64,000 nt of DNA from the NCBI GenBank assembly GCA_023653095.1, contig JAMNXP010000005.1, positions 1 through 64,000 on the forward strand, in the 5' to 3' direction. This document shows positions 38,800 to 47,944 of the stretch, piece after piece; positions within the stretch are counted from its first letter, which is position 1, and the number at the start of each line of letters is the position of its first letter. Under the pieces are notes generated by a model. The model searched no databases. It saw only the letters and a program-made list of their open reading frames with translations, and was not told the origin of the DNA. The translations under genes and the position numbers were made by a program. The DNA comes from Bacteroidia bacterium. Its GTDB lineage: Bacteria > Bacteroidota > Bacteroidia > NS11-12g > UBA955.

Positions 38800-38808
38800 T
38801 TATATAGT

Positions 38809-38885
38809 TTTTGGATATTGGTATTTGGCTATTAGCGCTCAGCCGTCAGCTCAAAACTCTAAACTTTAAACTCTCAGCAATTGAC
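38809..38885. repeat. Heptamer array E4
   Basis: Eleven 7-bp units in strict register (TTTTGGA, TATTGGT, ATTTGGC, TATTAGC, GCTCAGC, CGTCAGC, TCAAAAC, TCTAAAC, TTTAAAC, TCTCAGC, AATTGAC) fill the gap between convergent genes. The last unit ends immediately before the stop codon of the XRE gene (38886-38888). The units differ but share the ending pattern, mostly purine-purine-C. Confidence 0.75.
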
Positions 38886-39332
38886 TTAAAGCTTGTTTAT
38901 CAATGAAATGAAAGAGTTACCTGGCTGTTGTTCTTTGGGTTGATTGGTATCTGTATTTACTGTTCGTCCTTTTAAGTTTTCAATAGTTTCTTCCAGCATT
39001 TTGATGTACTTTTCACGATATTTATCTTCAGAGTGAAAATGATAATTTCCACCTTGATCATATCCTTGCACGCCCTGTGAATTCGAAATATTGAAGATGG
39101 TTTGAGGATTGAAATTGAGGATTTGCGATAGTTCAATATTAAGAATGTCTGCAATTTCACAAAGGCGTTTCAATGTTATTTCTATTTCACCTCGCTCTAA
39201 TTTAGAATAGCCCGACAAGCTCAAATTTAAATCGGCTGCCATTTGTTCTCGGGTAATATCTTTTAATTCCCTGAATTTCTTGACATTTTGAATAGCGGTT
39301 GAAATTAGTTTGTCGTGATTTTCTGAATTCAT
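38886..39332 (-). CDS. XRE-family transcriptional regulator
   Basis: An N-terminal helix-turn-helix (about 8-65: DITREQMAADLNLSLSGYSK, then LERGEIEITLKRLCEIADIL) is followed by a linker and a C-terminal coiled coil (YREKYIKMLEETIENLKGR) for dimerisation. ATG 39332 is chosen over TTG 39341 because TATTTTTG lies 6 nt upstream. It is divergent from two small secreted-protein genes that it might control; that link rests on position only. Confidence 0.85.
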   Translation of the reverse strand: MNSENHDKLISTAIQNVKKFRELKDITREQMAADLNLSLSGYSKLERGEIEITLKRLCEIADILNIELSQILNFNPQTIFNISNSQGVQGYDQGGNYHFHSEDKYREKYIKMLEETIENLKGRTVNTDTNQPKEQQPGNSFISLINKL

Positions 39333-39338
39333 AATACA

Positions 39339-39346
39339 CAAAAATA
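39339..39346 (-). promoter_or_regulatory. -7 box TATTTTTG before the XRE gene
   Basis: Minus-strand TAnnTTTG, 6 nt before ATG 39332. Confidence 0.5.
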
Positions 39347-39433
39347 CCTTAATAATAGCAAAAAGGCAATTAAAGTAATAAAATAATCTTATTTGTGGTA
39401 TTTGTTTAGTTGATAATAGGATAGTTTCGCTGA

Positions 39434-39886
39434 ATGAAAAGAATTATACTTTCAACTATTTTAACATTGAGTACCATCTTTGGTGTGGCTGCTCAAAATT
39501 CACAATTTTCTGATTTGGGACAAAAGCAAATCACGTTAATTTCCAATCAAGCAGCAGAAAAAGAAGCATTTATGATTTTGAAATCTGAATTAGAAAACTT
39601 TTCAATGAGTAATCCTTCGTTGAAAGAGTGTGTTGAATTTCGCTCTAACTACAGAATGTTGGTTGAATCAAACGATGAACTTCTTAGAGATGCTGGAAAA
39701 CAACTGAAAATTGCAGGTCAATTTATGGCATGGGGTGCAGCGGCAACGGCTGTAGGCAGTTTATTGTCAGCTTTTGGAGAACCTGTTTCGGGTAGTTTGG
39801 TTGGATTAGGCGGAATAATATTGACCTATTCGGGGTACGGCAAAATAGAAAAGGCAGGAAGAATTTTAAATTCAGCAGGTAAATAA
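39434..39886 (+). CDS. Small secreted protein with Gly-rich hydrophobic C-terminus
   Basis: A 150-residue protein. A signal peptide (RIILSTILTLSTIFGVAAQ) is followed by a helical region and a C-terminal Gly/Ala-rich hydrophobic hairpin (FMAWGAAATAVGSLLSAFG and SLVGLGGIILTYSGYG). I do not recognise it; the tail could be membrane-inserting. It is followed 6 bp later by a lipoprotein gene and preceded by a divergent XRE regulator. Confidence 0.65.
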   Translation: MKRIILSTILTLSTIFGVAAQNSQFSDLGQKQITLISNQAAEKEAFMILKSELENFSMSNPSLKECVEFRSNYRMLVESNDELLRDAGKQLKIAGQFMAWGAAATAVGSLLSAFGEPVSGSLVGLGGIILTYSGYGKIEKAGRILNSAGK

Positions 39887-39892
39887 CAAAAG

Positions 39893-40393
39893 ATGAAACT
39901 TAGATTGTCACTAATTGCAGCCATTTTTGCTCTTTTGATATCCTCCTGTGGTAAAGAATTCGTGCCACCTACATCTGTTGCCATTACATCAATAAAGATC
40001 AAGAATTTCCCTGAATCTAACAGTTCAGGAAATCCATGGGATGGTTCTTTACAAGGGACTTTGCCTGATGTGTATTTCAAATTAGCAGATGGATCAGGAG
40101 TTACCATTTATTCTCATCCAACAAATTTGAGAGCAGAGAATTTACGAAAAGCAGATTTGCCGAAGACATTTACACCAACATCATCAACCAATTTCTATAG
40201 TTTTGATTATTTAGACCAGGGAATCAGTATTGGTTTGTATGATTATGAATCTATCGGAACCGATGAATATATGGGAGGTGTGAGAATGGGAGGTACTTTC
40301 AGAGATTTATTTGCCAATGATGAACTTCCCAGTTCGTTTGACTTAACCTACGGCCAATATTCTTTTGAAGTAGGGGTTAAATGGTCCTATTGA
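39893..40393 (+). CDS. Predicted lipoprotein, possibly C2-like fold
   Basis: A 166-residue protein with a lipobox ending LLISSC (Cys19). The mature part has the strand pattern AITSIKIKNFP, PDVYFKLADGSG and SFDYLDQGISIGLYDYES followed by an acidic segment. This is reminiscent of calcium-binding C2 domains (PDVY.K, then D-x-D-like acidic loops), but I cannot confirm it. Probably cotranscribed with the preceding small secreted-protein gene. Confidence 0.65.
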   Translation: MKLRLSLIAAIFALLISSCGKEFVPPTSVAITSIKIKNFPESNSSGNPWDGSLQGTLPDVYFKLADGSGVTIYSHPTNLRAENLRKADLPKTFTPTSSTNFYSFDYLDQGISIGLYDYESIGTDEYMGGVRMGGTFRDLFANDELPSSFDLTYGQYSFEVGVKWSY

Positions 40394-40397
40394 TTTC

Positions 40398-41561
40398 TCA
40401 ATAAACCATTAAAACCAAGCCCTTGAGGTAATGCCCCTCGGGGTGGAAAATGTTTACGGGGTGGTCAGGTCCTTGTGAGAGTCTATGAAGGATTCTGCAA
40501 GACCTGCCCACTTCAATGGCTGCTGCTGTTAAGGTGTTTAGAAAAAGGGTTTCGTCAATCACCTGTGAGCAAGAAAATGTAAAGAGTAGTCCACCTTTAT
40601 TCACTCGTTTAAGTCCCATGGCATTTAAGCGTTTATAACCCATGGTTGCAGAGTGCTTTTTCTTTATGCTTTTGGCAAAAGCTGGTGGGTCTAAAACAAC
40701 AATGTCGTACATGGTTTTTTCTTCAGTCAAATACTGCAAGACATCAGCCGTAATTGATTCGTGATTTTCATCAACACCGTTTAACAAAGTGTTCTCGGTG
40801 CACAAATCAGTGGCCACTTTGGAAATATCAACAGAAACTACTTTTGTTGCCCCCCCAATGAGAGCAGCTACTGAAAATCCACCGGTGTAAGCAAAAGTAT
40901 TTAACACCGATTTGCCTTTCGAATAATGTCTAAGTAAATCTCTATTTTCTCTTTGATCAATAAAGAAACCCGTTTTTTGACCATTTACCCAATTTACCTT
41001 CATTTTCATGCCATTTTCCAAGGCTACTGTGCTTTCAGCGGTTCCTTTGAGAAATTCATCTTCGATGGTAGTATCATGCAATGCGGCCTTACTTTTTGAA
41101 TAAATGCTCTCCAGTTTATCTTCAAAAACTGTATTCAAGGCGTTGGAAATATCATCAAGATGTTGGTACATGCCGTCAGAATGCGTTTGAATAACGGCGT
41201 GTTTCGAATAAATATCAATGATTAAACCTGGTAAACCATCACCTTCGCCATGCACCAATCGAAAAGCGTTGGTTTGGTTTTCCAAACCTAATCCAAGACT
41301 GGTCCTGACTTCAATGCATTCTTGGAGTTTAGATTCCCAAAAATGAGCGTTAATTTCTCGGTCTTCAAAACTCAAAATCCTAACCGCAATACTTCCATCG
41401 CCCACATGTCCGATGGCGCAAAATTGCCTGTTGGAATCCAAAACTTTCACTAAATCACCTGAATGACAAGGGTCCATCACATCAATGGCTCCTGAAAAAA
41501 TCCAAGGGTGTTTTCTTTGTATGGCTATTTCTTTTCCTTTCTTGAGGATGGCGTTAATCAT
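40398..41561 (-). CDS. Class I SAM-dependent rRNA cytosine methyltransferase, RlmI-like
   Basis: An N-terminal PUA domain (KKGKEIAIQRKHPWIFSGAI) is followed by a Rossmann methyltransferase with AYTGGFSVAAL (SAM loop), VVSVDIS, VLDPPAF (motif IV) and FSCSQVI (catalytic Cys region). This layout is that of RlmI, which methylates 23S rRNA C1962. 387 residues. It is divergent from the Nif3-like gene across a region with phased AAACG boxes. Confidence 0.92.
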   Translation of the reverse strand: MINAILKKGKEIAIQRKHPWIFSGAIDVMDPCHSGDLVKVLDSNRQFCAIGHVGDGSIAVRILSFEDREINAHFWESKLQECIEVRTSLGLGLENQTNAFRLVHGEGDGLPGLIIDIYSKHAVIQTHSDGMYQHLDDISNALNTVFEDKLESIYSKSKAALHDTTIEDEFLKGTAESTVALENGMKMKVNWVNGQKTGFFIDQRENRDLLRHYSKGKSVLNTFAYTGGFSVAALIGGATKVVSVDISKVATDLCTENTLLNGVDENHESITADVLQYLTEEKTMYDIVVLDPPAFAKSIKKKHSATMGYKRLNAMGLKRVNKGGLLFTFSCSQVIDETLFLNTLTAAAIEVGRSCRILHRLSQGPDHPVNIFHPEGHYLKGLVLMVY

Positions 41562-41584
41562 TTTTTTTCTTGAGTTTGAAGGTG

Positions 41585-41592
41585 CAAATCTA
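41585..41592 (-). promoter_or_regulatory. -7 box TAGATTTG before the RlmI-like gene
   Basis: Minus-strand TAnnTTTG with a 23-nt leader. Confidence 0.5.
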
Positions 41593-41600
41593 CCATCAAA

Positions 41601-41650
41601 AAACGGTAGTAGCCGTACTTAAACGTATATAAACGGTTATAAACGTTTAA
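41601..41650. promoter_or_regulatory. AAACG boxes at exact 10-bp spacing (candidate operator)
   Basis: AAACG begins at 41601, 41621, 41631 and 41641, with a degenerate AGCCG at 41611, so the motifs sit on one face of the helix. The last three lie in units AAACGTATAT, AAACGGTTAT and AAACGTTTAA. The block lies between the divergent RlmI-like and Nif3-like genes. No regulator is known for it. Confidence 0.5.
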
Positions 41651-41698
41651 AACACTTAAATCTTTGGGTTTTCGATAGAATTCATGCAATTTTGAATC

Positions 41699-42814
41699 AT
41701 GAATGAGTCCATTAAATTAAAAGACATCATCAATGTGATTGAGCATTTGGCCCCGCCACAATTGCAAGAAAACTACGATAATTCAGGTTTAATTGTTGGC
41801 TCAGAAGATTCACTGATTCATAAAGCATTGATTTCCCTTGATTGTACCGAGGAAGTCATTCAAGAGGCAATAAATACAGGTTGTAATCTGGTCATTGCAC
41901 ATCATCCCATCGTTTTTAGTGGAATCAAAAAGCTTACGGGGAAGAATTACGTTGAGCGCACCGTGATAAAAGCCATTAAAAACGATATTGCTATTTATGC
42001 GTGCCATACGAATCTTGATAATGTACTTCATCAAGGAGTAAATAAAAAAATTGCTGATAAACTTGGATTGCAGCAGTGCAGCATCCTACTTCCCAAAGAG
42101 AATACCCTTCTAAAACTAGGTGTTTTCATACCTAAATCTCATTTTAGTCAGGTACAAGAAGCACTGTTTTTAGCGGGCGCTGGACAAATTGGAAATTACA
42201 GGGACTGTGGATTTTCTTTCGAGGGACTTGGGACGTTTACACCCACTCAAGGGTCCAATCCATACTCAGGTGAATTGGGAAAGAAAAGTGAAGAGACCGA
42301 AACTCGACTAGAAGTGGTAGTTCCAACATACTTGAAAAATCAAGTATTAAACGCCATGTTTCAAGCGCATCCATACGAAGAAGTCGCTTATGATTTAACA
42401 CAATTGATCAATGCTCGAAATGATTTGGGCTCGGGTTTGGTGGGATATCTTCCAGAAGAAATGGATTTTGACCACTGGATACAACACCTGAAAATCAGTA
42501 TGGAAATTGACCAATTTAAAGTGACCCGCCTGAAAGATGGAATAAAGACATTTAAAAAAATTGGTGTTTGTGGTGGAGCAGGTTCTTTCTTAATCAAACA
42601 AGCTCGGTCTATGGGGTGCGATGCATTTGTATCAGCCGATATAAAGTATCATGAATTTTTTGATGGGGAAGGGGAGTTGCTCATCTGCGATATTGGGCAT
42701 TATGAATCAGAAAAATACACTTCAGAGATTTTCAAAGAAATTTTATCAGAAAAATTTCCTAAATTTGCAACCCTTTTTGCACAAATTATAACCAACCCGG
42801 TATATTATATTTAG
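41699..42814 (+). CDS. Nif3-like dinuclear metal centre protein
   Basis: A 371-residue Nif3/YqfO-family protein that binds two metal ions in a hexamer; its cellular role is unsettled (a GTP cyclohydrolase I type 2 label is often attached). N-terminal YDNSGLIVG and AHHPIVFSG (metal ligands), an inserted YqfO-type domain (about 135-235) and C-terminal DIGHYESEKY complete the metal site. It ends 3 bp before the zinc-ribbon protein gene, a pairing common in Bacteroidota. Confidence 0.9.
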   Translation: MNESIKLKDIINVIEHLAPPQLQENYDNSGLIVGSEDSLIHKALISLDCTEEVIQEAINTGCNLVIAHHPIVFSGIKKLTGKNYVERTVIKAIKNDIAIYACHTNLDNVLHQGVNKKIADKLGLQQCSILLPKENTLLKLGVFIPKSHFSQVQEALFLAGAGQIGNYRDCGFSFEGLGTFTPTQGSNPYSGELGKKSEETETRLEVVVPTYLKNQVLNAMFQAHPYEEVAYDLTQLINARNDLGSGLVGYLPEEMDFDHWIQHLKISMEIDQFKVTRLKDGIKTFKKIGVCGGAGSFLIKQARSMGCDAFVSADIKYHEFFDGEGELLICDIGHYESEKYTSEIFKEILSEKFPKFATLFAQIITNPVYYI

Positions 42815-42817
42815 AAT

Positions 42818-43612
42818 ATGGATGTTAGCGTAGAAAAAAAATTGCACGACCTTTGGAAGTTGCAACAAATCGACAGCAAGATAGACAATATCAAAGCGGT
42901 AATGGGCGAATTGCCTATGGAAGTAGCCGATTTGGAAGACGATATCGCTGGACTTGAAACCCGCGTTCAACACATCGAGGAGGAAGTTTCAAGCTTAAAT
43001 GCTGAAATCTCTAACAAGAAAAATGCGATCAAAGATTTTCAGGCAGCCATATCTAAGTATGACGAGCAGTTAAATCTTATCAAAAATAATCGTGAATTTG
43101 AAGCTATCGACAAAGAAAAAGAGATCGCAGGTCTTGAAATCTTGTCGGCAGAAAAGAAAATTCGTGACTTCGGTAAGTTGATTGAAAGCAAAGCTGAAAT
43201 TCTTGCTTCAACTCAACAAACACTTGATAAGCGCAAAGCTGATTTAGTGTTCAAACGCGCCGAGTTAGATGAAATCATTAAAGAGAACGAAGAAGAAATT
43301 CTGAAGCTTGAAAAAGATCGTGAGGGTGCTTCTAAGAAGTTAGATGATCGTTATTTTAGAGCTTACCACAGAATCCGTGAGAACATGAAGAATGGTTTGG
43401 CCGTTGCCCCCATTATGCGTGGCTCTTGTGGAGGATGTTTCAGTAAAATCCCTTCTCAACGTCAAAGCGAAATTCGCGCACACATCAAAGTAACTGATTG
43501 TGAACATTGCGGACGTATCTTGGTTGACCAAACTATTTCCGGTATTGCCGCTAAGGAAGAGGAAAAAGAGGTTAAAACCACTCGTCGCAAAATGCGATTG
43601 ACTACCAAATAA
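42818..43612 (+). CDS. Coiled-coil protein with C4-type zinc ribbon
   Basis: A long helical hairpin (about 5-180) is followed by a zinc ribbon with CGGC and CEHC cysteine pairs. This architecture is the family sometimes named CdsZ or DUF164-like, linked to ribosome or RNA surveillance in other bacteria. 264 residues. It is translationally linked to the Nif3-like gene. Heptamer array E5 follows its stop after 22 bp. Confidence 0.88.
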   Translation: MDVSVEKKLHDLWKLQQIDSKIDNIKAVMGELPMEVADLEDDIAGLETRVQHIEEEVSSLNAEISNKKNAIKDFQAAISKYDEQLNLIKNNREFEAIDKEKEIAGLEILSAEKKIRDFGKLIESKAEILASTQQTLDKRKADLVFKRAELDEIIKENEEEILKLEKDREGASKKLDDRYFRAYHRIRENMKNGLAVAPIMRGSCGGCFSKIPSQRQSEIRAHIKVTDCEHCGRILVDQTISGIAAKEEEKEVKTTRRKMRLTTK

Positions 43613-43634
43613 TTATTTCGCTTAGCTATCCTTC

Positions 43635-43752
<118 letters not shown>

Positions 43753-43755
<3 letters not shown>

Positions 43756-44568
43756 ATAACTCTCCTTATCGCTTGGAAAGTCGGTGTTCTTTACGTCTGA
43801 AATGTAGTTTTCTACTGCCCCTTTGATGTCCTCGTAAAGATTGAGATATCTGCGCAAAAAACGTGGGTTGAATTGGTTGTTGATGCCCAGCATGTCGTGA
43901 AGAACCAATACCTGGCCGTCTACACCGTTTCCAGCGCCAATGCCAATGACGGGGATTTGCAAGTTTGCAGCAACTTTCGTGGCTAAGTGGGCAGGTATTT
44001 TTTCGAGTACAATGGCGAAACATCCCGCTTCCTCGAGTTTTTTGCTGTCGCTGATTAGTTTGTCTGCTTCTTCGTCTTCAGTGGCTCTCACTGTGTAGGT
44101 GCCAAATTTATAGATGCTTTGTGGGGTTAAACCTAAATGCCCCATTACAGGTACTCCTGCCGTTAATATTCGCTTGACGCTTTCAAGAATTTCTTCGCCG
44201 CCTTCCATTTTTATGGCATGAGCACCGCTCTCTTTCATGATGCGGATGGCTGAATTTAATGCCTCTTTTGAATTTCCTTGATAACTTCCAAAGGGTAGGT
44301 CTACCACAACCAATGCGCGATCTACACCTCTCACTACGCTGCTGGCGTGATAAATCATTTGATCTAAAGTGATGGGAAGCGTGGTCTCATGTCCGGCCAT
44401 TACATTTGATGCTGAATCTCCAACCAAAATGGCGTCAATACCTGCGGCATCTACGATTTTTGCAAGTGAATAGTCATATGATGTGAGCATCGATATTTTT
44501 TCGCCTCTTTGTTTCATTTCCATCAAAGAGTGAGTGGTGATCTTTTTGAATTCTTTATGTACTGACAT
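43753..44568 (-). CDS. panB: 3-methyl-2-oxobutanoate hydroxymethyltransferase
   Basis: The first committed step of pantothenate synthesis. It shows [49 protein letters not shown] and [21 protein letters not shown]. 271 residues, full length. Its stop codon falls inside the last unit of heptamer array E5. A near-consensus box (CAACTTTG) lies 13 nt upstream on the minus strand. Confidence 0.96.
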
Positions 44569-44631
44569 GATGAATGTGCTACAAAGTTGGTATTATTTTG
44601 GTCATCTCGAAATAAGTCAGTGATATTTTTT

Positions 44632-44639
44632 TAACTTTG
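44632..44639 (+). promoter_or_regulatory. -7 box TAACTTTG before the lipoprotein gene at 44649
   Basis: Exact TAnnTTTG, 9 nt before ATG 44649. It overlaps an in-frame TTG, which is therefore rejected as the start. Confidence 0.55.
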
Positions 44640-44648
44640 AGGTTCTTT

Positions 44649-45635
44649 ATGAATTGGATCTCGAGGGTTTTATTGGGTTTGACACTTATTTTTATCAGCA
44701 GTTGTGACAACGAAGTTGATATTAATGCTGATTGGAAAGAAACCATTGTAGTGTATGGATTGATCAATCCTAACGATTCTGTTCAATACATAAAAGTGAA
44801 TAAAGCTTTTCTCAACGATAATATAAGTGCCTTGGTTGCCGCTAAGGAGTCTGATAGTTTATACATCAAATCTGTTGAGGTTAAGTTGATTGAGATTTAC
44901 ACGGGTGCCGAATATACGTTGACTAGGGTAAATAAACTTCCCAAAGATTCTGGTATTTTCAATAACTCCATCAATTATCTTTATCAAACAACGGCTAAAA
45001 TTGCCGAAAATCAACCCTATAAATTGGTTATTAAGAGCTTAGAGACGGGCAATTCTGTTGAAGCAGTTACTTGGACCGTAGGACGGACACGCATTGAAGC
45101 ACCTTTTAGAACATCTAATCCCCAATTTTCATTGGGTACAGAATTTATTACTATTTCGTATGTTCCTGCTGCTAATTCGTATGCATACGACATTAAATTC
45201 TATGTTCAGGTAGATGAATTCAGAACGAAAGACACGGGATTTTTAGGTACCAAGAATTTAAAATGGAACGTTATTACTAATTTTCCTGTGCCTAGAAGCA
45301 ATGGAGGCGTAGCGCCAACCATTATTCATAAAATTGAGAGAGAGAGTCTGTTACAATTTCTTTCTACCCAGTTAGATTCTGTGCCAACCATTTCACGCAG
45401 AATTAAATCTGTTGGCATTGAGTTTTATGCCGGAAATCAAACGCTGGTTGATTATATATCGGTAAACGAGCCGTCTATTGGTATTGTGCAGAAACAGGCG
45501 GAGTATTCAAATGTTTTTGGTGGATTTGGACTTTTTGCTTCGAGGAACACCCAATCAATCATGAATGTGCCGGTTGATCCCACATCCATTGGTATATTGA
45601 AAGTCAATAAATGGACTAGATACCTGAATTTTTAG
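44649..45635 (+). CDS. DUF4249-like outer-surface lipoprotein
   Basis: A 328-residue protein with lipobox FISSC and a mature start DNEVDINADWKETIVVYGLINP. This resembles the opening of DUF4249 lipoproteins of Bacteroidota (acidic stretch, then a VVYGLI-type strand). The rest is strand-rich with no catalytic motif visible. DUF4249 genes often accompany TonB-dependent receptors; here the next gene is dnaK. Family assignment is tentative. Confidence 0.65.
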   Translation: MNWISRVLLGLTLIFISSCDNEVDINADWKETIVVYGLINPNDSVQYIKVNKAFLNDNISALVAAKESDSLYIKSVEVKLIEIYTGAEYTLTRVNKLPKDSGIFNNSINYLYQTTAKIAENQPYKLVIKSLETGNSVEAVTWTVGRTRIEAPFRTSNPQFSLGTEFITISYVPAANSYAYDIKFYVQVDEFRTKDTGFLGTKNLKWNVITNFPVPRSNGGVAPTIIHKIERESLLQFLSTQLDSVPTISRRIKSVGIEFYAGNQTLVDYISVNEPSIGIVQKQAEYSNVFGGFGLFASRNTQSIMNVPVDPTSIGILKVNKWTRYLNF

Positions 45636-45737
45636 GTTCGGCATCAGACAACTTAGCAGATTCTTTTGTTTGTGTTGGATGTTTTGTCATTAAAGCGATT
45701 AAACGTCCCCCGAAAAACTGACAAATCGACATAAAAA

Positions 45738-45788
45738 GCCAATTGGCATTGCCTTTGATAGGTATGATGCAAAGAAAAACAGCATCAT
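45738..45788 (+). promoter_or_regulatory. dnaK upstream palindrome and start-codon hairpin
   Basis: A perfect palindrome GCCAATTGGC lies at 45738-45747. Arms ATGATGC (45764-45770) and GCATCAT (45782-45788) pair over 11 nt, and the second arm takes in the A and T of the dnaK start codon. Such a structure could hide the start at low temperature. No CIRCE element is seen. Confidence 0.4.
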
Positions 45789-47703
45789 GAGTAAAATAAT
45801 TGGAATCGACTTAGGTACTACAAACAGCTGCGTTGCAGTGTTGGAAGGTAACGAACCTGTGGTAATTGCAAACAGCGAAGGGCGTAGAACAACCCCATCC
45901 ATTATTGCTTTTTTAGATAATGGAAACGGTGAACGTAAGGTAGGTGATCCGGCAAAACGCCAGGCCATCACCAACCCCAAAAATACGATCAATTCAATCA
46001 AGCGTTTCATGGGAGAGCAGTATTCAAAAATGACCAAAGAAATTGGTCGTGTTCCCTATGAAGTGGTAAAAGGTGACAATGACACTCCACGTGTTAAAAT
46101 TGGAGATCGCACATACACACCTCAAGAATTAAGTGCTATGGTTCTTCAAAAGATGAAGAAAACAGCCGAAGATTATCTTGGACAAGAAGTGACTCGCGCG
46201 GTAATTACTGTGCCTGCATATTTCAATGATGCACAGCGCCAAGCAACCAAAGAAGCCGGTGAAATTGCGGGTTTGAAAGTAGAGCGTATTGTAAATGAAC
46301 CTACGGCTGCTGCATTAGCATACGGTTTAGATAAAACAGATCGCGATATTAAAATTGCGGTTTACGACTTGGGCGGTGGAACTTTTGACGTATCGGTATT
46401 GGAATTGGGAGACGGTGTATTTGAAGTTAAGTCAACCAATGGTGATACTCACTTAGGTGGTGATGACTTCGATCAGGTTTTGATTGACTGGATGGCCGAT
46501 GAGTTCAAATCTGAAGAGAATATTGACCTGCGCAAAGACGCAATGGCTTTGCAACGTTTGAAAGAAGCTGCTGAAAAAGCAAAAATTGAATTGTCAAGCA
46601 GCACTGAAACCGATATCAATTTGCCTTACATTACCGCAGTTGATGGAGTTCCAAAGCATTTGGTTCGCAAGTTGACTCGTGCAAAGTTTGAGCAATTGGC
46701 TGATAGTTTAATTAAGCGCACTTTAGAGCCTTGTAAAGCGGCTTTAAGAGATGCTGGTATGACTTCAAGCGATATTGATGAAGTGATTTTGGTGGGTGGA
46801 TCTACCCGTATCCCCGCAATCCAAGAATTGGTTAAAGAGTTCTTCGGTAAATTGCCTTCAAAAGGGGTTAATCCTGATGAGGTAGTTGCTGTAGGTGCGG
46901 CTATTCAGGGCGGTGTTTTAACGGGTGAAGTTAAAGACGTTGTATTGTTAGACGTAACTCCTTTGAGCTTGGGTATTGAAACCATGGGCGGCGTTATGAC
47001 CAAAATGATTGAGTCGAACACGACCATTCCAACCAAAAAATCTGAGGTTTTCAGCACAGCTGCAGACAATCAGCCTTCGGTTGAGATTCACGTTTTGCAA
47101 GGCGAGCGTTCAATGGCAGCTGATAACAAAACCATCGGTAGATTTATTTTGGACGGAATTCCTCCATCTCCACGCGGAGTGCCACAGGTAGAAGTAACTT
47201 TTGATATTGATGCAAACGGTATTTTGAACGTTTACGCGAAAGATAAAGCCACTGGAAAAGAACAAAAGATCCGTATTGAAGCAAGTTCAGGTTTGAGCAA
47301 GGAAGATATTGAACGCATGAAAAACGAAGCTGAAGCAAACGCTGAAGCCGACAGACAAAGAAAAGAAGAAGTAGACAAGTTCAATGCTGCTGATAGCTTG
47401 GTATTCCAAACGGAGAAGCAATTAAAAGAATACGGTGAGAAGATTCCAGCAGATAAAAAAGCTCCAATTGAAGATGCTTTAGGCAAATTGAAAGAGGCAA
47501 TTTTGTCGAAGAACATGGCTGATATTGAATCACACACAGCTACATTGAACACTGCTTGGCAAGCTGCAAGCGAAGATTTGTATAAGGCAACACAAGGTGA
47601 TGCCAATGCAGGTGGAGCTGATGCTGGGGCAGATGCAAACGCTGGTGGTTCATCTGGAAAAGCTGACGAAGTTCAAGATGTTGACTTCGAAGAGGTCAAA
47701 TAA
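45787..47703 (+). CDS. dnaK: Chaperone DnaK (Hsp70)
   Basis: Full-length 638-residue Hsp70. ATPase motifs [41 protein letters not shown] and [11 protein letters not shown] are present, then the substrate-binding domain ([15 protein letters not shown]) and a helical lid. The C-terminus is a Gly/Ala/Asp-rich linker ending in the typical DVDFEEVK tail. It stands alone, without grpE or dnaJ nearby. A strong terminator follows. Confidence 0.98.
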   Translation: MSKIIGIDLGTTNSCVAVLEGNEPVVIANSEGRRTTPSIIAFLDNGNGERKVGDPAKRQAITNPKNTINSIKRFMGEQYSKMTKEIGRVPYEVVKGDNDTPRVKIGDRTYTPQELSAMVLQKMKKTAEDYLGQEVTRAVITVPAYFNDAQRQATKEAGEIAGLKVERIVNEPTAAALAYGLDKTDRDIKIAVYDLGGGTFDVSVLELGDGVFEVKSTNGDTHLGGDDFDQVLIDWMADEFKSEENIDLRKDAMALQRLKEAAEKAKIELSSSTETDINLPYITAVDGVPKHLVRKLTRAKFEQLADSLIKRTLEPCKAALRDAGMTSSDIDEVILVGGSTRIPAIQELVKEFFGKLPSKGVNPDEVVAVGAAIQGGVLTGEVKDVVLLDVTPLSLGIETMGGVMTKMIESNTTIPTKKSEVFSTAADNQPSVEIHVLQGERSMAADNKTIGRFILDGIPPSPRGVPQVEVTFDIDANGILNVYAKDKATGKEQKIRIEASSGLSKEDIERMKNEAEANAEADRQRKEEVDKFNAADSLVFQTEKQLKEYGEKIPADKKAPIEDALGKLKEAILSKNMADIESHTATLNTAWQAASEDLYKATQGDANAGGADAGADANAGGSSGKADEVQDVDFEEVK

Positions 47704-47731
47704 TTGATTGTTTGTTTTATTAAAATGGTGG

Positions 47732-47758
47732 AAGCCTCCGGAAACGGAGGCTTTTTTT
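47732..47758 (+). terminator. Terminator of dnaK
   Basis: A 9-bp perfect stem AAGCCTCCG with its complement on a GAAA tetraloop (47741-47744), followed by a T run. Heptamer array E6 begins 3 bp later. Confidence 0.92.
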
Positions 47759-47761
47759 GTA

Positions 47762-47838
47762 TTAGCTCTCAGCCGTCAGCTCTCAGCCGCCAGCCGATCA
47801 CCGACCACCGATCACCGATCACCGACCACCGATCACCA
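47762..47838. repeat. Heptamer array E6
   Basis: Eleven 7-bp units in register: TTAGCTC, TCAGCCG, TCAGCTC, TCAGCCG, CCAGCCG, then ATCACCG and ACCACCG types. It starts just after the dnaK terminator. Unlike E2 to E5 it lies between genes in the same direction. Confidence 0.85.
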
Positions 47839-47860
47839 TTTCATGACTTTTATCATGTTA

Positions 47861-47942
47861 TTTGAAATAATTCTAAATAATATTTGCAGGGTACAAATTT
47901 TGAGTTTAGATTTGTATCAAATTAGAAAGATTCTAAATAATA
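47861..47942. promoter_or_regulatory. Candidate metal-regulator operator of the TonB receptor
   Basis: The 13-mer ATTCTAAATAATA occurs twice, at 47870-47882 and 47930-47942, exactly 60 bp apart. The second copy belongs to a perfect inverted repeat TTAGAA-AGA-TTCTAA (47922-47936). The first belongs to an imperfect one, TTTGAAATAATTCTAAA (47861-47877). Both resemble sites for Fur or DtxR/MntR-type repressors, which would suit a ferric-complex receptor. Confidence 0.5.
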
Positions 47943-47944
47943 CG

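Noticed and set aside
47708..47944. N-terminal extension of the TonB receptor frame
   Set aside because: The extension passes through the dnaK terminator and array E6, and the signal peptide begins only after 47945.
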